Assembly: GCA_016296885.1 (NCBI GenBank)
Contig: JAEDHT010000002.1
Location: 1-64,000, forward strand
DNA length: 64,000 bases
Source of the DNA: Clostridiaceae bacterium
GTDB taxonomy: Bacteria; Bacillota; Clostridia; Oscillospirales; Acutalibacteraceae
Direction of reading: 5' to 3'
This document shows positions 1-9,532 of this stretch, piece by piece. The position numbers were made by a program, and so were the translations under genes. The number at the start of each line of letters is the position of its first letter. The first letter of the stretch is position 1. Under the pieces are notes generated by a model. That model was not told the DNA's origin. It searched no databases and saw only the letters and a program-made list of their open reading frames with translations.

Positions 1-81
1 GAACATCATATTTTTTTGAGAAAAGTGTCACCTATCATTGACGACTTTACATTTTTTTAGACGTCTGTTTTGATAATTTTC

Positions 82-110
82 TTTACTATTTTTTCAAAAT
101 ATGATAAAAT
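82..110 (+). promoter_or_regulatory. putative sigma-A promoter of the metal ABC operon
   Basis: TTTACT at 82-87 and TAAAAT at 105-110 are separated by 17 bases, about 35 bases before the first gene. Upstream there is a short palindrome, AGACGTCT (58-65), but no convincing metalloregulator box can be named. The first 145 bases hold no gene. Confidence 0.45.
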
Positions 111-145
111 TATACGAATAGTTTTTATCAAAAAGGAGATTAAAT

Positions 146-1078
146 TTGAAAAAGATATTTATAGTTTTTTTAATGATCGCAATCATAACATTGGGTTGTG
201 GATGTGCAGATACAAATGGGACAAGCTCAGCATTATCTATAGTTGTAACAAACTTTCCTGCATATGATTTTTCAAGACAAATTACAGGTGGAGATGCAAA
301 TGTGCAAATGTTGATATCGCCTGGCAGTGAGAGCCACTCATACGAGCCATCACCAAGAGATATTGTAAAAATCCAGCAAAGTGATCTTTTCATATGCGTT
401 GGCGGTGAATCTGATGAATGGATAGACGACATCCTCGATTCCCTAGATACCGAAAAAATGAACATCATACGTCTTATGGACTATGTAACCCCTATAAATG
501 AGATGATCACTGAGGGTATGCAAGCTGATGGAGATGACCATGACGAAATCGAATATGATGAGCATATCTGGACTTCACCAAAAAATGCAAAAATACTAGT
601 GCAGAATATTAGCAATGAGCTTTGCAGAATAGATGAGAAGAACAAAGATAAATACACAGCAAACACAGATTCATATATTGCCGAAATTGACAAGCTTGAC
701 AAGAGTTTTTCCGATGTTGTTGCCAACGGAGCAAGAAATACATTGATATTTGGTGATAGATTTCCATTTGCTTATTTTGCGACTGAATATGATCTGGATT
801 GCTATGCAGCTTTTCCGGGATGCTCTGCGGAAACCGAACCTGCAGCTGCTACTGTAGCTTTTCTCATTAACAAAGTAAAAGAGGAGAATATACCAGTAGT
901 GCTATATATCGAGTTTTCTAACGAAAAAATGGCAGATGCTATCTGTGAAGAAACAGGCGTAAAAAAGCTTTTATTTCATTCTTGCCACAATGTAACAGCA
1001 GATGATTTCGAAAAAGGAATAACCTACATCGACCTGATGAATAGTAACCTTGAGGTACTAAAGGAGGCGCTAGGCTGA
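146..1078 (+). CDS. zinc/manganese ABC transporter substrate-binding lipoprotein (ZnuA/AdcA family)
   Basis: Extracellular metal-binding lipoprotein of the cluster A-I ZnuA family, 310 residues. It starts at TTG (146) behind AAAAGGAG (131-138). A short signal peptide ends in a lipobox around Leu16-Gly17-Cys18. Family signatures are visible: ISPGSESHSYEPSPRDI near residue 60, with the first metal-ligand His, and a short His/acid loop (DDHDEIEYDEHIWTSP) near residue 130. The usual long His-rich loop is reduced. The C-terminal part carries the PAAATVAFLI and VLYIEFSNEK-type helices of the second lobe. The ATPase gene follows after one base. No permease gene is next to it, which is odd for this transporter class. 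Whether zinc or manganese is carried cannot be decided from the sequence. Confidence 0.88.
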   Translation: MKKIFIVFLMIAIITLGCGCADTNGTSSALSIVVTNFPAYDFSRQITGGDANVQMLISPGSESHSYEPSPRDIVKIQQSDLFICVGGESDEWIDDILDSLDTEKMNIIRLMDYVTPINEMITEGMQADGDDHDEIEYDEHIWTSPKNAKILVQNISNELCRIDEKNKDKYTANTDSYIAEIDKLDKSFSDVVANGARNTLIFGDRFPFAYFATEYDLDCYAAFPGCSAETEPAAATVAFLINKVKEENIPVVLYIEFSNEKMADAICEETGVKKLLFHSCHNVTADDFEKGITYIDLMNSNLEVLKEALG

Positions 1079-1079
1079 T

Positions 1080-1805
1080 ATGGCACTTATAAGCTGTAAG
1101 GATGTTTCTCTTGGCTATGAGGGAAGCACAGTTTTAGAAAATGTTAATTTTGACATAAATAAGGGTGACTATATCTGCATAGTGGGCGAAAACGGTTCCG
1201 GCAAAAGCACATTGGTTAAAGGTCTGTTAAAGTTAAAGGCACCTTTAAGTGGTAAAATTACCTTCGGGGATGATCTAAAAGCCAATGAAATAGGTTACCT
1301 GCCACAACAAAACGCAACACAAAAAGATTTCCCAGCTAGTGTGTTTGAGGTGGTGCTTTCAGGCAGGCTCAACAAAATGAAGTTCCGCCCGTTCTATAAT
1401 AGTGCAGACAAAAAGGATGCAATGGAAAAAATCAAGTTAATGGGAATAGAGGACCTTGTGAATCAAAGCTTTCAGGAGCTTTCCGGAGGTCAGCAACAGC
1501 GCGTTCTTCTTGCAAGAGCATTGTGCGCTACAAAAAAGCTTCTCCTGCTAGACGAACCGGCCAGCGGACTTGATCCAATAGTGACAAACGATCTATGCAC
1601 TCTTATTAAAGATATCAACAAAAACTATGGAATCACTATCGTTATGGTTTCGCATGATATCCACACCACAGCAAGATATTCCAGTCATATCTTGCATCTC
1701 GGCAAACGTCAACTATTCTTTGGCAAGACCGACGATTATCTAAACAGTGATCTTGGCAAAAAGTTTACCGCTTGTGTGCATACCCTGCACCATCACCATG
1801 GTTGA
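1080..1805 (+). CDS. metal ABC transporter ATP-binding protein (ZnuC family)
   Basis: Cytoplasmic ATPase partner of the preceding lipoprotein, 241 residues. Walker A is GENGSGKST near residue 37, the signature motif is LSGGQQQRVLLARAL near residue 135, and Walker B is LLLLDEP followed by ASGLDP. The H-loop is VSHD. The ATG at 1080 lies directly behind the upstream stop (1076-1078), with AAGGAGG at 1061-1067. The protein ends in HTLHHHHG, a histidine-rich tail that fits a metal-related ATPase and may sense cytoplasmic metal, although this is inference. A permease (ZnuB) is expected but is absent here; the gene is closed by a terminator at 1827. Confidence 0.88.
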   Translation: MALISCKDVSLGYEGSTVLENVNFDINKGDYICIVGENGSGKSTLVKGLLKLKAPLSGKITFGDDLKANEIGYLPQQNATQKDFPASVFEVVLSGRLNKMKFRPFYNSADKKDAMEKIKLMGIEDLVNQSFQELSGGQQQRVLLARALCATKKLLLLDEPASGLDPIVTNDLCTLIKDINKNYGITIVMVSHDIHTTARYSSHILHLGKRQLFFGKTDDYLNSDLGKKFTACVHTLHHHHG

Positions 1806-1826
1806 ATTAATATCAAATACTTATAC

Positions 1827-1867
1827 GCAATGAGTTGTAATTACAGCTCATTGCTTTTTTATTTTTT
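1827..1867 (+). terminator. rho-independent terminator of the metal ABC operon
   Basis: GCAATGAG pairs with CTCATTGC, and the stem can extend through TGTAA/TTACA. It is followed by a run of T residues interrupted once. Confidence 0.85.
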
Positions 1868-1879
1868 TGAAAATTTTAC

Positions 1880-1908
1880 TTGACAAATCTAATATTGCAT
1901 TTTATAAT
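1880..1908 (+). promoter_or_regulatory. sigma-A promoter of the GntR-ABC operon
   Basis: Consensus TTGACA (1880-1885) and TATAAT (1903-1908) with 17-base spacing. Confidence 0.85.
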
Positions 1909-1910
1909 CT

Positions 1911-1937
1911 AATTGTACTAATTGAATTAATACAATT
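1911..1937. promoter_or_regulatory. palindromic operator, likely bound by the adjacent GntR regulator
   Basis: AATTGTA(c)TAATT-G-AATTA(a)TACAATT is a 27-base palindrome with one mismatched pair. It sits just downstream of the -10 box and covers the expected transcription start. This position suits autorepression by the GntR/YtrA-type protein encoded immediately downstream. Assignment to that regulator is inference. Confidence 0.7.
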
Positions 1938-1961
1938 AATCAATCAAAAAGGAGGAGTCAA

Positions 1962-2348
1962 ATGCTATCATTAAATTTTCAAAGCAGAAAAACGATTTAT
2001 GATCAGTTGTATAGCAATATCGTAAAGCTGATATCTATCGGCGAAATGAAGCCGGGCGAAAAGCTACCGACGGTGCGTCAGATTGCATCTGATCTTGGCA
2101 TCAACCCTAACACTGCATCTAAAGCATATCAGATGCTCGAAAAAGATGGATATATCTACTCTGTCGTGGGCAAAGGTTCATTTATAAGCGACACAATAGA
2201 TATGAAAAGGAGCAGAGAAAACATGATAAACGAAAAAATATTAGCCGTTATAAAAGAAGCCTATGACTTTGGACTTACAAAAGATGAAATTTCTGAATGT
2301 TTTAATAACTGTCTATCGAAAAGCTGTGAAAGGAGCAATAATCAATGA
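1962..2348 (+). CDS. GntR family regulator, YtrA-like
   Basis: Short (128 residue) GntR-family repressor. The N-terminal winged helix reads RKTIYDQLYSNIVKLISIGE then GEKLPTVRQIASDLGINPNT, the classical GntR motif, and ends near residue 75. Only a short helical C-terminal tail follows, as in the YtrA subfamily, which usually sits in front of an ABC exporter operon. The start ATG has AAGGAGGAG just upstream. The gene overlaps the following ATPase gene by four bases (ATGA), so the two are translationally coupled. It probably represses its own operon through the palindrome at 1911-1937. Confidence 0.9.
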   Translation: MLSLNFQSRKTIYDQLYSNIVKLISIGEMKPGEKLPTVRQIASDLGINPNTASKAYQMLEKDGYIYSVVGKGSFISDTIDMKRSRENMINEKILAVIKEAYDFGLTKDEISECFNNCLSKSCERSNNQ

Positions 2349-3244
2349 TCAAAATAAATAATGCCGTCAAGCGATTTGATGACGTTGTAGCAGTAGACAA
2401 AATAACCTGCACCATAGAGAACGGCTCAGTGTTCGGGCTAATTGGCTCTAACGGTTCCGGCAAATCTACACTTTTAAGAATGATATCCGGCGTGTATATG
2501 TGCGATGAAGGCGAAATTCTTGTTGATAACGAAAAATCCTACGACAATGTCGACATAAAGCAAAAATGCTGTTTTATATCTGATTTTCCCTATTTTTCTA
2601 ATGCAAGCACCATAAACGCAGTAGCAAAGCTATATCGAGGTATCTACAAAAACTGGGACGAAGAAACATTTCAAAGGCTTTGCGGAATGTTCCCTATCGA
2701 CCCTAAAAAATCGATTATTAATATGTCTAAGGGTATGCAAAGACAAGCCGCAATTATACTTGCGCTCTCTACTAAACCGGAATATCTACTCCTCGACGAG
2801 ATATTCGATGGACTCGACCCGGTGGTAAGACAGCTACTCAAAAAGCTACTTGCCGGAGAGATAGCCGAGCGAAATATGACTGTGGTAATAGCATCACACA
2901 ACCTGCGAGAATTGGAAGATTTATGTGACCACATTGGACTTTTGCATAAAGGTGGAATTTTATTGGAAAAAGACCTTGATTCCGCAAGATTAGGAATGCA
3001 CAAGCTTCAAATTGTATTTGATACAGAAAAAGATATCACAGATTTCCCGGATTTAGACATACTCTCTTTTCAGAGGAAAGGCAGGGTAATCAATATGACT
3101 GTGAGAGGTAATGCAGAAGAAGTAGAAGCTACTATAAACAGTCTATCCCCTATTTATTACGAAAACTTACCACTCACACTGGAAGAACTATTTATAAGTG
3201 AAATGGAGGCTGCAGGATATGACATCGACAACATTACAGCATAA
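2345..3244 (+). CDS. ABC transporter ATP-binding protein (YtrB/BcrA-like)
   Basis: ATPase of 299 residues for an ABC-2-type transporter. Walker A is GSNGSGKST near residue 35, and Walker B is EYLLLDEIFDGLDP near residue 152. The signature motif is degenerate (NMSKGMQRQ in place of LSGGQ), as is common in the GntR-linked YtrB/BcrA group. The C-terminal 70 residues are a small accessory domain typical of these ATPases. It is coupled by ATGA to the regulator upstream and overlaps the permease gene downstream by 26 bases. Substrates of this group include antimicrobial peptides and envelope components; the one here is unknown. Confidence 0.88.
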   Translation: MIKINNAVKRFDDVVAVDKITCTIENGSVFGLIGSNGSGKSTLLRMISGVYMCDEGEILVDNEKSYDNVDIKQKCCFISDFPYFSNASTINAVAKLYRGIYKNWDEETFQRLCGMFPIDPKKSIINMSKGMQRQAAIILALSTKPEYLLLDEIFDGLDPVVRQLLKKLLAGEIAERNMTVVIASHNLRELEDLCDHIGLLHKGGILLEKDLDSARLGMHKLQIVFDTEKDITDFPDLDILSFQRKGRVINMTVRGNAEEVEATINSLSPIYYENLPLTLEELFISEMEAAGYDIDNITA

Positions 3245-5129
3245 TAGAAAAGTTTCTCCATTTGCATCGATGTACAAATGGACTTTGAAGAAAAACATAG
3301 TATTAACCATAGTTTACACAGTAATACTATTCACATCATTTTCATTGCCAATGATATGGTTCACCACAATGTCAATACTTGACCATTCCACTGAAGATAT
3401 TTCTTCGCTTGCATACTATGCATTTCCTGTAGCAAGTGTGGTTGTAGCCATATTCTCAATAGTTTTTGGCACAGTCGTGTTCAATTTTCTACACAACAAA
3501 AGAAGCGTAGACCTGTATAATGCCTTTCCGCTTAGCAGAAAAGATATGTTCTTTTCCAAATACTTAGCTGGACTCACGCTTGCAACACTACCAATATTAA
3601 TATCCACACCAGCCGGAATCTGCACAGCAACCTTGATGTCACCGGAATATTTAGAAGTTATGTTCACATCAATGCTGATAACAATGCTTGTAGCAGTAGC
3701 AACTTATTCTTTCACTGTGTTTATGAGCGCGTGCGTAGGAAAAACCTCTGATGCTGTGGTGCTTACCATGGGTTTGGGCGGTGCTTTTCCGTTTTTCGTA
3801 TTAGTGTTGAACTATATGATACAAATGTTGACCCCCGGAATTAATTCGATAGAAGCCACACCTAAGCTAATATATGCTCTGCTCTCTCCTGAGATCATAA
3901 CCATATTTACTACATATATTTTTGATTTTCAAAATAACGGATTTACAAGTGAGTTAGTTATATTTTTACTTTATTTTGTGCTTTTCACATCTGTTAGCGT
4001 ATTTGCAGGCTTTTCAGTTTACAAAAGGCGCAAAATGGAATGTGCTCAAACTCAGTCTAGCTTTAAGCTACCTGAGAGAGTGATAAGAGTAATTGTCACA
4101 TTGAGTGCAGGTACTATCCTTGCAGCATTTTTCACAATGTTCACTCAAGATGACTATGATCCAACATTTTCTCACATATGGTTTTGGGTAGGTATGATAT
4201 TTGGTACAATTATTGCTCACTTTGTGCTTGAGGTAATACTCTCAAAGGGATTTAAGCGTATTAAGAAAAATCTGCCTATTTATTTCATCAGCCTTGGTCT
4301 AGGAATTATTGTGTATATCGCCCTTGCTACAGGTTGCTTTGGCAGATATGCATATGTGCCTGACAACAGCAAAATTGATTCGGTTGAAATTGAGTTCGGT
4401 ACTTTCTGCGTGAATGACTATAGCGATACATATGATATGCTTGGTAATCCTATGCAGGATTTTAAAACAATTGATGATAAAATAACTGATGAAAAATTAA
4501 TAGCTGAAATCACAGACTTCCATCAGGAGGTAGTAAATAACATAGAGAACCAAGGGTTGCAGTTTTCTCCTGCTGACGAAAACTATTATTATGATGGTGT
4601 ATATCCATATAACGAAGTCACGATAAAATATAACCTAAAAAATGGCACTACCTTAGACAGACAATATACATGGTATTATTTCAGATACAGCAAAATTCAG
4701 GAAAAATTGAAAAATCTTATGAGTGATTATAATCTGATAGAGTTTAAGTTAGAGTCATCACTTAGCAGACTAGAAAATCTGACTGTCAACAAAAATGGTA
4801 GACCTCGTTGCGAGCTATATGGCTATGATGTCAATAAAGGTTTATTGCCAGACTGGTGTAAAGAAAATCTAGACGAATACGGTTGTCTTTCTACACCATT
4901 TTCTGCATCATATGATGATATAGAGAAGCTATTTGACGTCTTTCTTAACGAAGCAAAGAACGATAAAGATATATCAAAGAATCTTGGAACAACTGTTTTT
5001 TTAGACGGCTATTATAACTGTATTAATTTAACAATTAGTTATCAATATTATTGCTTATCAGTCTATATTCCTGTTGGATATGAAAACACCCTGGACTATA
5101 TGGGAAATCTATATAAAAACAGAGGTTAA
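3219..5129 (+). CDS. ABC-2-type membrane protein, likely permease of the GntR-ABC operon
   Basis: Large membrane protein (636 residues from the ATG at 3219). That ATG has GGAGG at 3205-3209, better placed than for the upstream GTG at 3198. The first 360 residues contain about seven hydrophobic segments (for example VLTIVYTVILFTSFSLPMIW and LIYFVLFTSVSVFAGF-like stretches), with a YNAFPLSRKDMFFSKYLAG loop typical of ABC-2 permeases. The last 250 residues form a soluble domain rich in Tyr, Asp and Asn after a final membrane segment, probably outside the cell; I do not recognise it. Its position after the ATPase, with overlapping ends, makes it the transport partner. Confidence 0.75.
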   Translation: MTSTTLQHNRKVSPFASMYKWTLKKNIVLTIVYTVILFTSFSLPMIWFTTMSILDHSTEDISSLAYYAFPVASVVVAIFSIVFGTVVFNFLHNKRSVDLYNAFPLSRKDMFFSKYLAGLTLATLPILISTPAGICTATLMSPEYLEVMFTSMLITMLVAVATYSFTVFMSACVGKTSDAVVLTMGLGGAFPFFVLVLNYMIQMLTPGINSIEATPKLIYALLSPEIITIFTTYIFDFQNNGFTSELVIFLLYFVLFTSVSVFAGFSVYKRRKMECAQTQSSFKLPERVIRVIVTLSAGTILAAFFTMFTQDDYDPTFSHIWFWVGMIFGTIIAHFVLEVILSKGFKRIKKNLPIYFISLGLGIIVYIALATGCFGRYAYVPDNSKIDSVEIEFGTFCVNDYSDTYDMLGNPMQDFKTIDDKITDEKLIAEITDFHQEVVNNIENQGLQFSPADENYYYDGVYPYNEVTIKYNLKNGTTLDRQYTWYYFRYSKIQEKLKNLMSDYNLIEFKLESSLSRLENLTVNKNGRPRCELYGYDVNKGLLPDWCKENLDEYGCLSTPFSASYDDIEKLFDVFLNEAKNDKDISKNLGTTVFLDGYYNCINLTISYQYYCLSVYIPVGYENTLDYMGNLYKNRG

Positions 5130-5160
5130 AGCTGATAACAACTCAATATAACGCATACCA

Positions 5161-5198
5161 AAAAACTTCCGTAAGCATCACACTTACGGAAGTTTTTG
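5161..5198. terminator. bidirectional terminator between the ABC operon and groEL
   Basis: AAAAACTTCCGTAAG pairs perfectly with CTTACGGAAGTTTTT around a short loop. The A-run and T-run flanks allow it to work for both converging transcripts. Confidence 0.88.
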
Positions 5199-5226
5199 TA
5201 TATATGATTAATATTAATGTCTTTTA

Positions 5227-6867
<1,641 letters not shown>

Positions 6868-6883
6868 TCAAAAAAATAAAGAA

Positions 6884-7168
6884 TTACTCTATAATTGCTA
6901 ATATATCTGACTGACGAACGATTGTGTATTCCTTGCCATCCAGCTTAACTTCCGTTCCGCTGAATTTGCTTGTGATAACCTTGTCGTTCTCCTTTACATA
7001 CATCTTAACTTCTTTGCCATCCACAATTCCGCCTGGACCAACTGCTACTACAACAGCAAACTGTGGCTTCTCTTGTGAGCCTGATGACAAATATATACCA
7101 CCGGCTGTTTTTTCTTCTGCCTCCTCGGCCTTTATAACTACTCTATCGAGTAATGGTTTAATGTTCAT
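6884..7168 (-). CDS. groES: co-chaperonin GroES (10 kDa)
   Basis: 94-residue lid of the GroEL chamber. The start MNIKPLLDRVVIKAEEAEEKTAGGIYL is diagnostic and contains the mobile loop around residues 17-32; the C-terminal half has GTEVKLDGKEYTIV. An AGGAGGT ribosome site lies at 7177-7183, and the perfect CIRCE element begins 26 bases upstream of the ATG. It heads the groES-groEL operon. Confidence 0.99.
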   Translation of the reverse strand: MNIKPLLDRVVIKAEEAEEKTAGGIYLSSGSQEKPQFAVVVAVGPGGIVDGKEVKMYVKENDKVITSKFSGTEVKLDGKEYTIVRQSDILAIIE

Positions 7169-7193
7169 ATGTGATAACCTCCTGAATTTGTAA

Positions 7194-7220
7194 TTAGCAC
7201 TCTAACTTCCTGAGTGCTAA
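7194..7220. promoter_or_regulatory. CIRCE operator (HrcA binding site)
   Basis: Perfect TTAGCACTC-N9-GAGTGCTAA between promoter and groES. HrcA repression with heat-shock release is the known function of this element. Confidence 0.97.
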
Positions 7221-7225
7221 TTATT

Positions 7226-7253
7226 ATTTTAACCGCTTTTCAAAAAAAATCAA
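7226..7253 (-). promoter_or_regulatory. groES-groEL promoter
   Basis: On the minus strand, TTGATT (7253-7248) and TAAAAT (7231-7226) have a 16-base spacer. CIRCE covers the start region. Confidence 0.65.
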
Positions 7254-7304
7254 GAGTTTTTTGTCAATTTTTTTAATTTTTTCCAAATTATGTGAATAAT
7301 TGTA

Positions 7305-7342
7305 TAAAAAAACAAGCAACCTCCGTAAAGAAGTCGCTTGTA
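7305..7342 (-). terminator. terminator of the tandem dockerin gene pair
   Basis: On the minus strand, ACAAGCGAC pairs with GTTGCTTGT (one G-T pair), followed by seven T residues. Confidence 0.8.
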
Positions 7343-7405
7343 GTAAATATTTAATCCTAAATCCAAAGTAACATAGAATTAGACTTTTATGTTAGTGTTC
7401 TCTTA

Positions 7406-9493
7406 TTAATTGTAAGAATACATAGTGTACTTATCTGCTGGGAATTTTGTGATAAGCTTTGCAATGTATCTCTGGATATAAGTAATGTCTTCCATGTTTA
7501 CTTTGCCGTCATCTGTTACATCTGCCTTCTCTCTCTGTGAAGGTCTGAATGTAGAAAGCTTAGCTACCACTCTCTGAATTGAAGTAACATCTTCCATTGT
7601 TACTTTGCCATCGCCTGTAACGTCACCGTAAACTACTTCATCGATATCAGTAGGATCATCTGAGTCACTATCGGAGTCATGGCCAGGCTTTATGTCAGTG
7701 TCACTATCAGAATTATCAGAATCGCTTGGGTCATCTGTGCTTGTGTCTGTGCTATCTTCTACACCATTAACCATTGACAACTCTTTCCATAGATAAATAT
7801 AATAACCACCGTTGCCATCATTTAGATCATACTTTTGCTCGTTAGCATATGTAGAAACGGATTTCCACTCTGCGCTCTCTGCAAAATATTTTACACTCTT
7901 AGAGAAAAGCTTGTAGTTATATGCTTCTATACCAAGGTTTGTGAGTGCAGTTTCTGAGTTCTCGTCACGTGCTGTGTAGAGATATGCAAAGCCTTTTTCG
8001 TTGCCTTCTTTGAGATTAACAGGAAGCTTTGTAAATGTAACATCATCTCTTACAAACTCATCCTCGAGAGCATCATCTCTGGAAGAATGATGGAGCATTA
8101 CATCTGTGATAGCCTCTTTTACATCATCTGTAAAAGTCCAGCCGATTATAATTACAGAACCATCTGTGCCTTTGTTGAGGTCGAATGGTGAGTAGTCATA
8201 CTCAAGGCCTGTTTTTGAAAGCTCTTCATCCATAGCTCTGTATACTTCTTCTAAATCAGCGCCAACTTTTACATAAATGTCTTTTACAAACTTGATTTCT
8301 GTTTCTGCAGTGTATGCTGAATAGTGATTCCAGAGATAAATATATTCGCCATTAGCACCATCGTTGAGATCGATAGTATCATCCTCATCGTCATACTCGC
8401 TTACCTCTGTCCAGCTTTCATCCTGTAGGAATGTATATACGACTGAAGAATTTGTCTCTCTACCAACCTGCAAGCCAAGCTTGTTAAGAGCCTTGCCTGT
8501 TGCACTGTCATAAGTAACATAAAGGTTTATTGTGTCACCCTTGTTACCCTCGTTAAAGTTATTGTCAATTCTTTCATATTTAACTGTGTTATCCTCGTTG
8601 TAAATGTATCTGTCATTTACTTTGCCATTCTTTACAGAAGCAAGCATAACACCGGTTATAGCATCTTTTATATCCTTTGTGAAAACATAACCAAGATAAA
8701 CGTGCTTTCCTGTTGTCTTTTCATTAAGGTTATATGAGAATAACTCATAGCCATGGCCCAAATCATTCTCGATAAGTGTTTGTTCGAGCTGATCACGTGC
8801 TGTTTCAGAATCGCCGGAATTCATAAACACCTTAGCCACGTATGTGGAGTTGAGTTCTTCTGAATATTCATCTGCAACGCTATCATATGTCATATATATA
8901 GCCTTAGTAGTCTTTTTAGAGCCGGAGTTAAGATTGACAGCACTATCAAGATTATAACCGGGAACATCTTTCCATGACTCATCGCCATCTACGATGCCAT
9001 CAGATGTCTTAAATCCTATATCTGTGATAAGCTTGCCTGTTTGATGTGATTTTGTTGTGAAAATATCAACATAATCTCCACCATTGCCTGCATTTAAGTC
9101 GTTAAGTTCATCACTACTATTTTTATAATATACAACGTCATCTACTACAAGTTCATCCTCAACGCCGTAGAAATTAGGATATACGTGTAAAAGAAGGCCT
9201 GTAAGAGCCTTAGTGGCATCTGTGGTGTAAAAATAAGAAAAAATTATATAATCATCATCGTTGCCATGATTGAGATTTACATCTCTTATCACATATTCCA
9301 GCTCTTGTGACTCATAAGAAGCAGCGAGTTGCTGCTTATAATAATCAACATCATCGCCTGAGCATTTATATGCATAGATGTCTTCAACATATTTCTGTGG
9401 TGCAGGTGTATCGGTTTCATCAGCAAAAGCTGACACACTGCATAGTGAAAGTGTTGTCAAAATTGCAAGAAAAATAGAAATTACACGTTTCAA
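7406..9493 (-). CDS. secreted dockerin protein with three beta-prism-like domains (paralogue 2)
   Basis: Exported protein of 695 residues starting at TTG (9493) behind AGGAGGA. Signal peptide: about 1-24. Residues 35-600 hold three domains of about 180 residues. Each contains three copies of a motif of the type DLN-x-G-x-x-G-x-YIYLxYT, nine in all; examples are VNLNHGNDDDYI, NDLNAGNGGDYV and IDLNDGANGEYIYLW. The motif is often followed by ITDIGF or ITGVML. Three-fold internal repetition of DLNKG..YIYL with ITDI resembles the MABP beta-prism fold; that is inference. A Ser/Asp/Thr-rich linker leads to a C-terminal type I dockerin (GDVTGDGKVTMEDVTSIQR, then DVTDDGKVNMEDITYIQR) with both calcium loops intact. 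No catalytic domain is recognised. It probably binds a surface or polymer and is displayed through cohesins. Confidence 0.88.
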   Translation of the reverse strand: MKRVISIFLAILTTLSLCSVSAFADETDTPAPQKYVEDIYAYKCSGDDVDYYKQQLAASYESQELEYVIRDVNLNHGNDDDYIIFSYFYTTDATKALTGLLLHVYPNFYGVEDELVVDDVVYYKNSSDELNDLNAGNGGDYVDIFTTKSHQTGKLITDIGFKTSDGIVDGDESWKDVPGYNLDSAVNLNSGSKKTTKAIYMTYDSVADEYSEELNSTYVAKVFMNSGDSETARDQLEQTLIENDLGHGYELFSYNLNEKTTGKHVYLGYVFTKDIKDAITGVMLASVKNGKVNDRYIYNEDNTVKYERIDNNFNEGNKGDTINLYVTYDSATGKALNKLGLQVGRETNSSVVYTFLQDESWTEVSEYDDEDDTIDLNDGANGEYIYLWNHYSAYTAETEIKFVKDIYVKVGADLEEVYRAMDEELSKTGLEYDYSPFDLNKGTDGSVIIIGWTFTDDVKEAITDVMLHHSSRDDALEDEFVRDDVTFTKLPVNLKEGNEKGFAYLYTARDENSETALTNLGIEAYNYKLFSKSVKYFAESAEWKSVSTYANEQKYDLNDGNGGYYIYLWKELSMVNGVEDSTDTSTDDPSDSDNSDSDTDIKPGHDSDSDSDDPTDIDEVVYGDVTGDGKVTMEDVTSIQRVVAKLSTFRPSQREKADVTDDGKVNMEDITYIQRYIAKLITKFPADKYTMYSYN

Positions 9494-9532
9494 TTTATGT
9501 TCCTCCTATAAATATTATTAATTATTTAAAAA

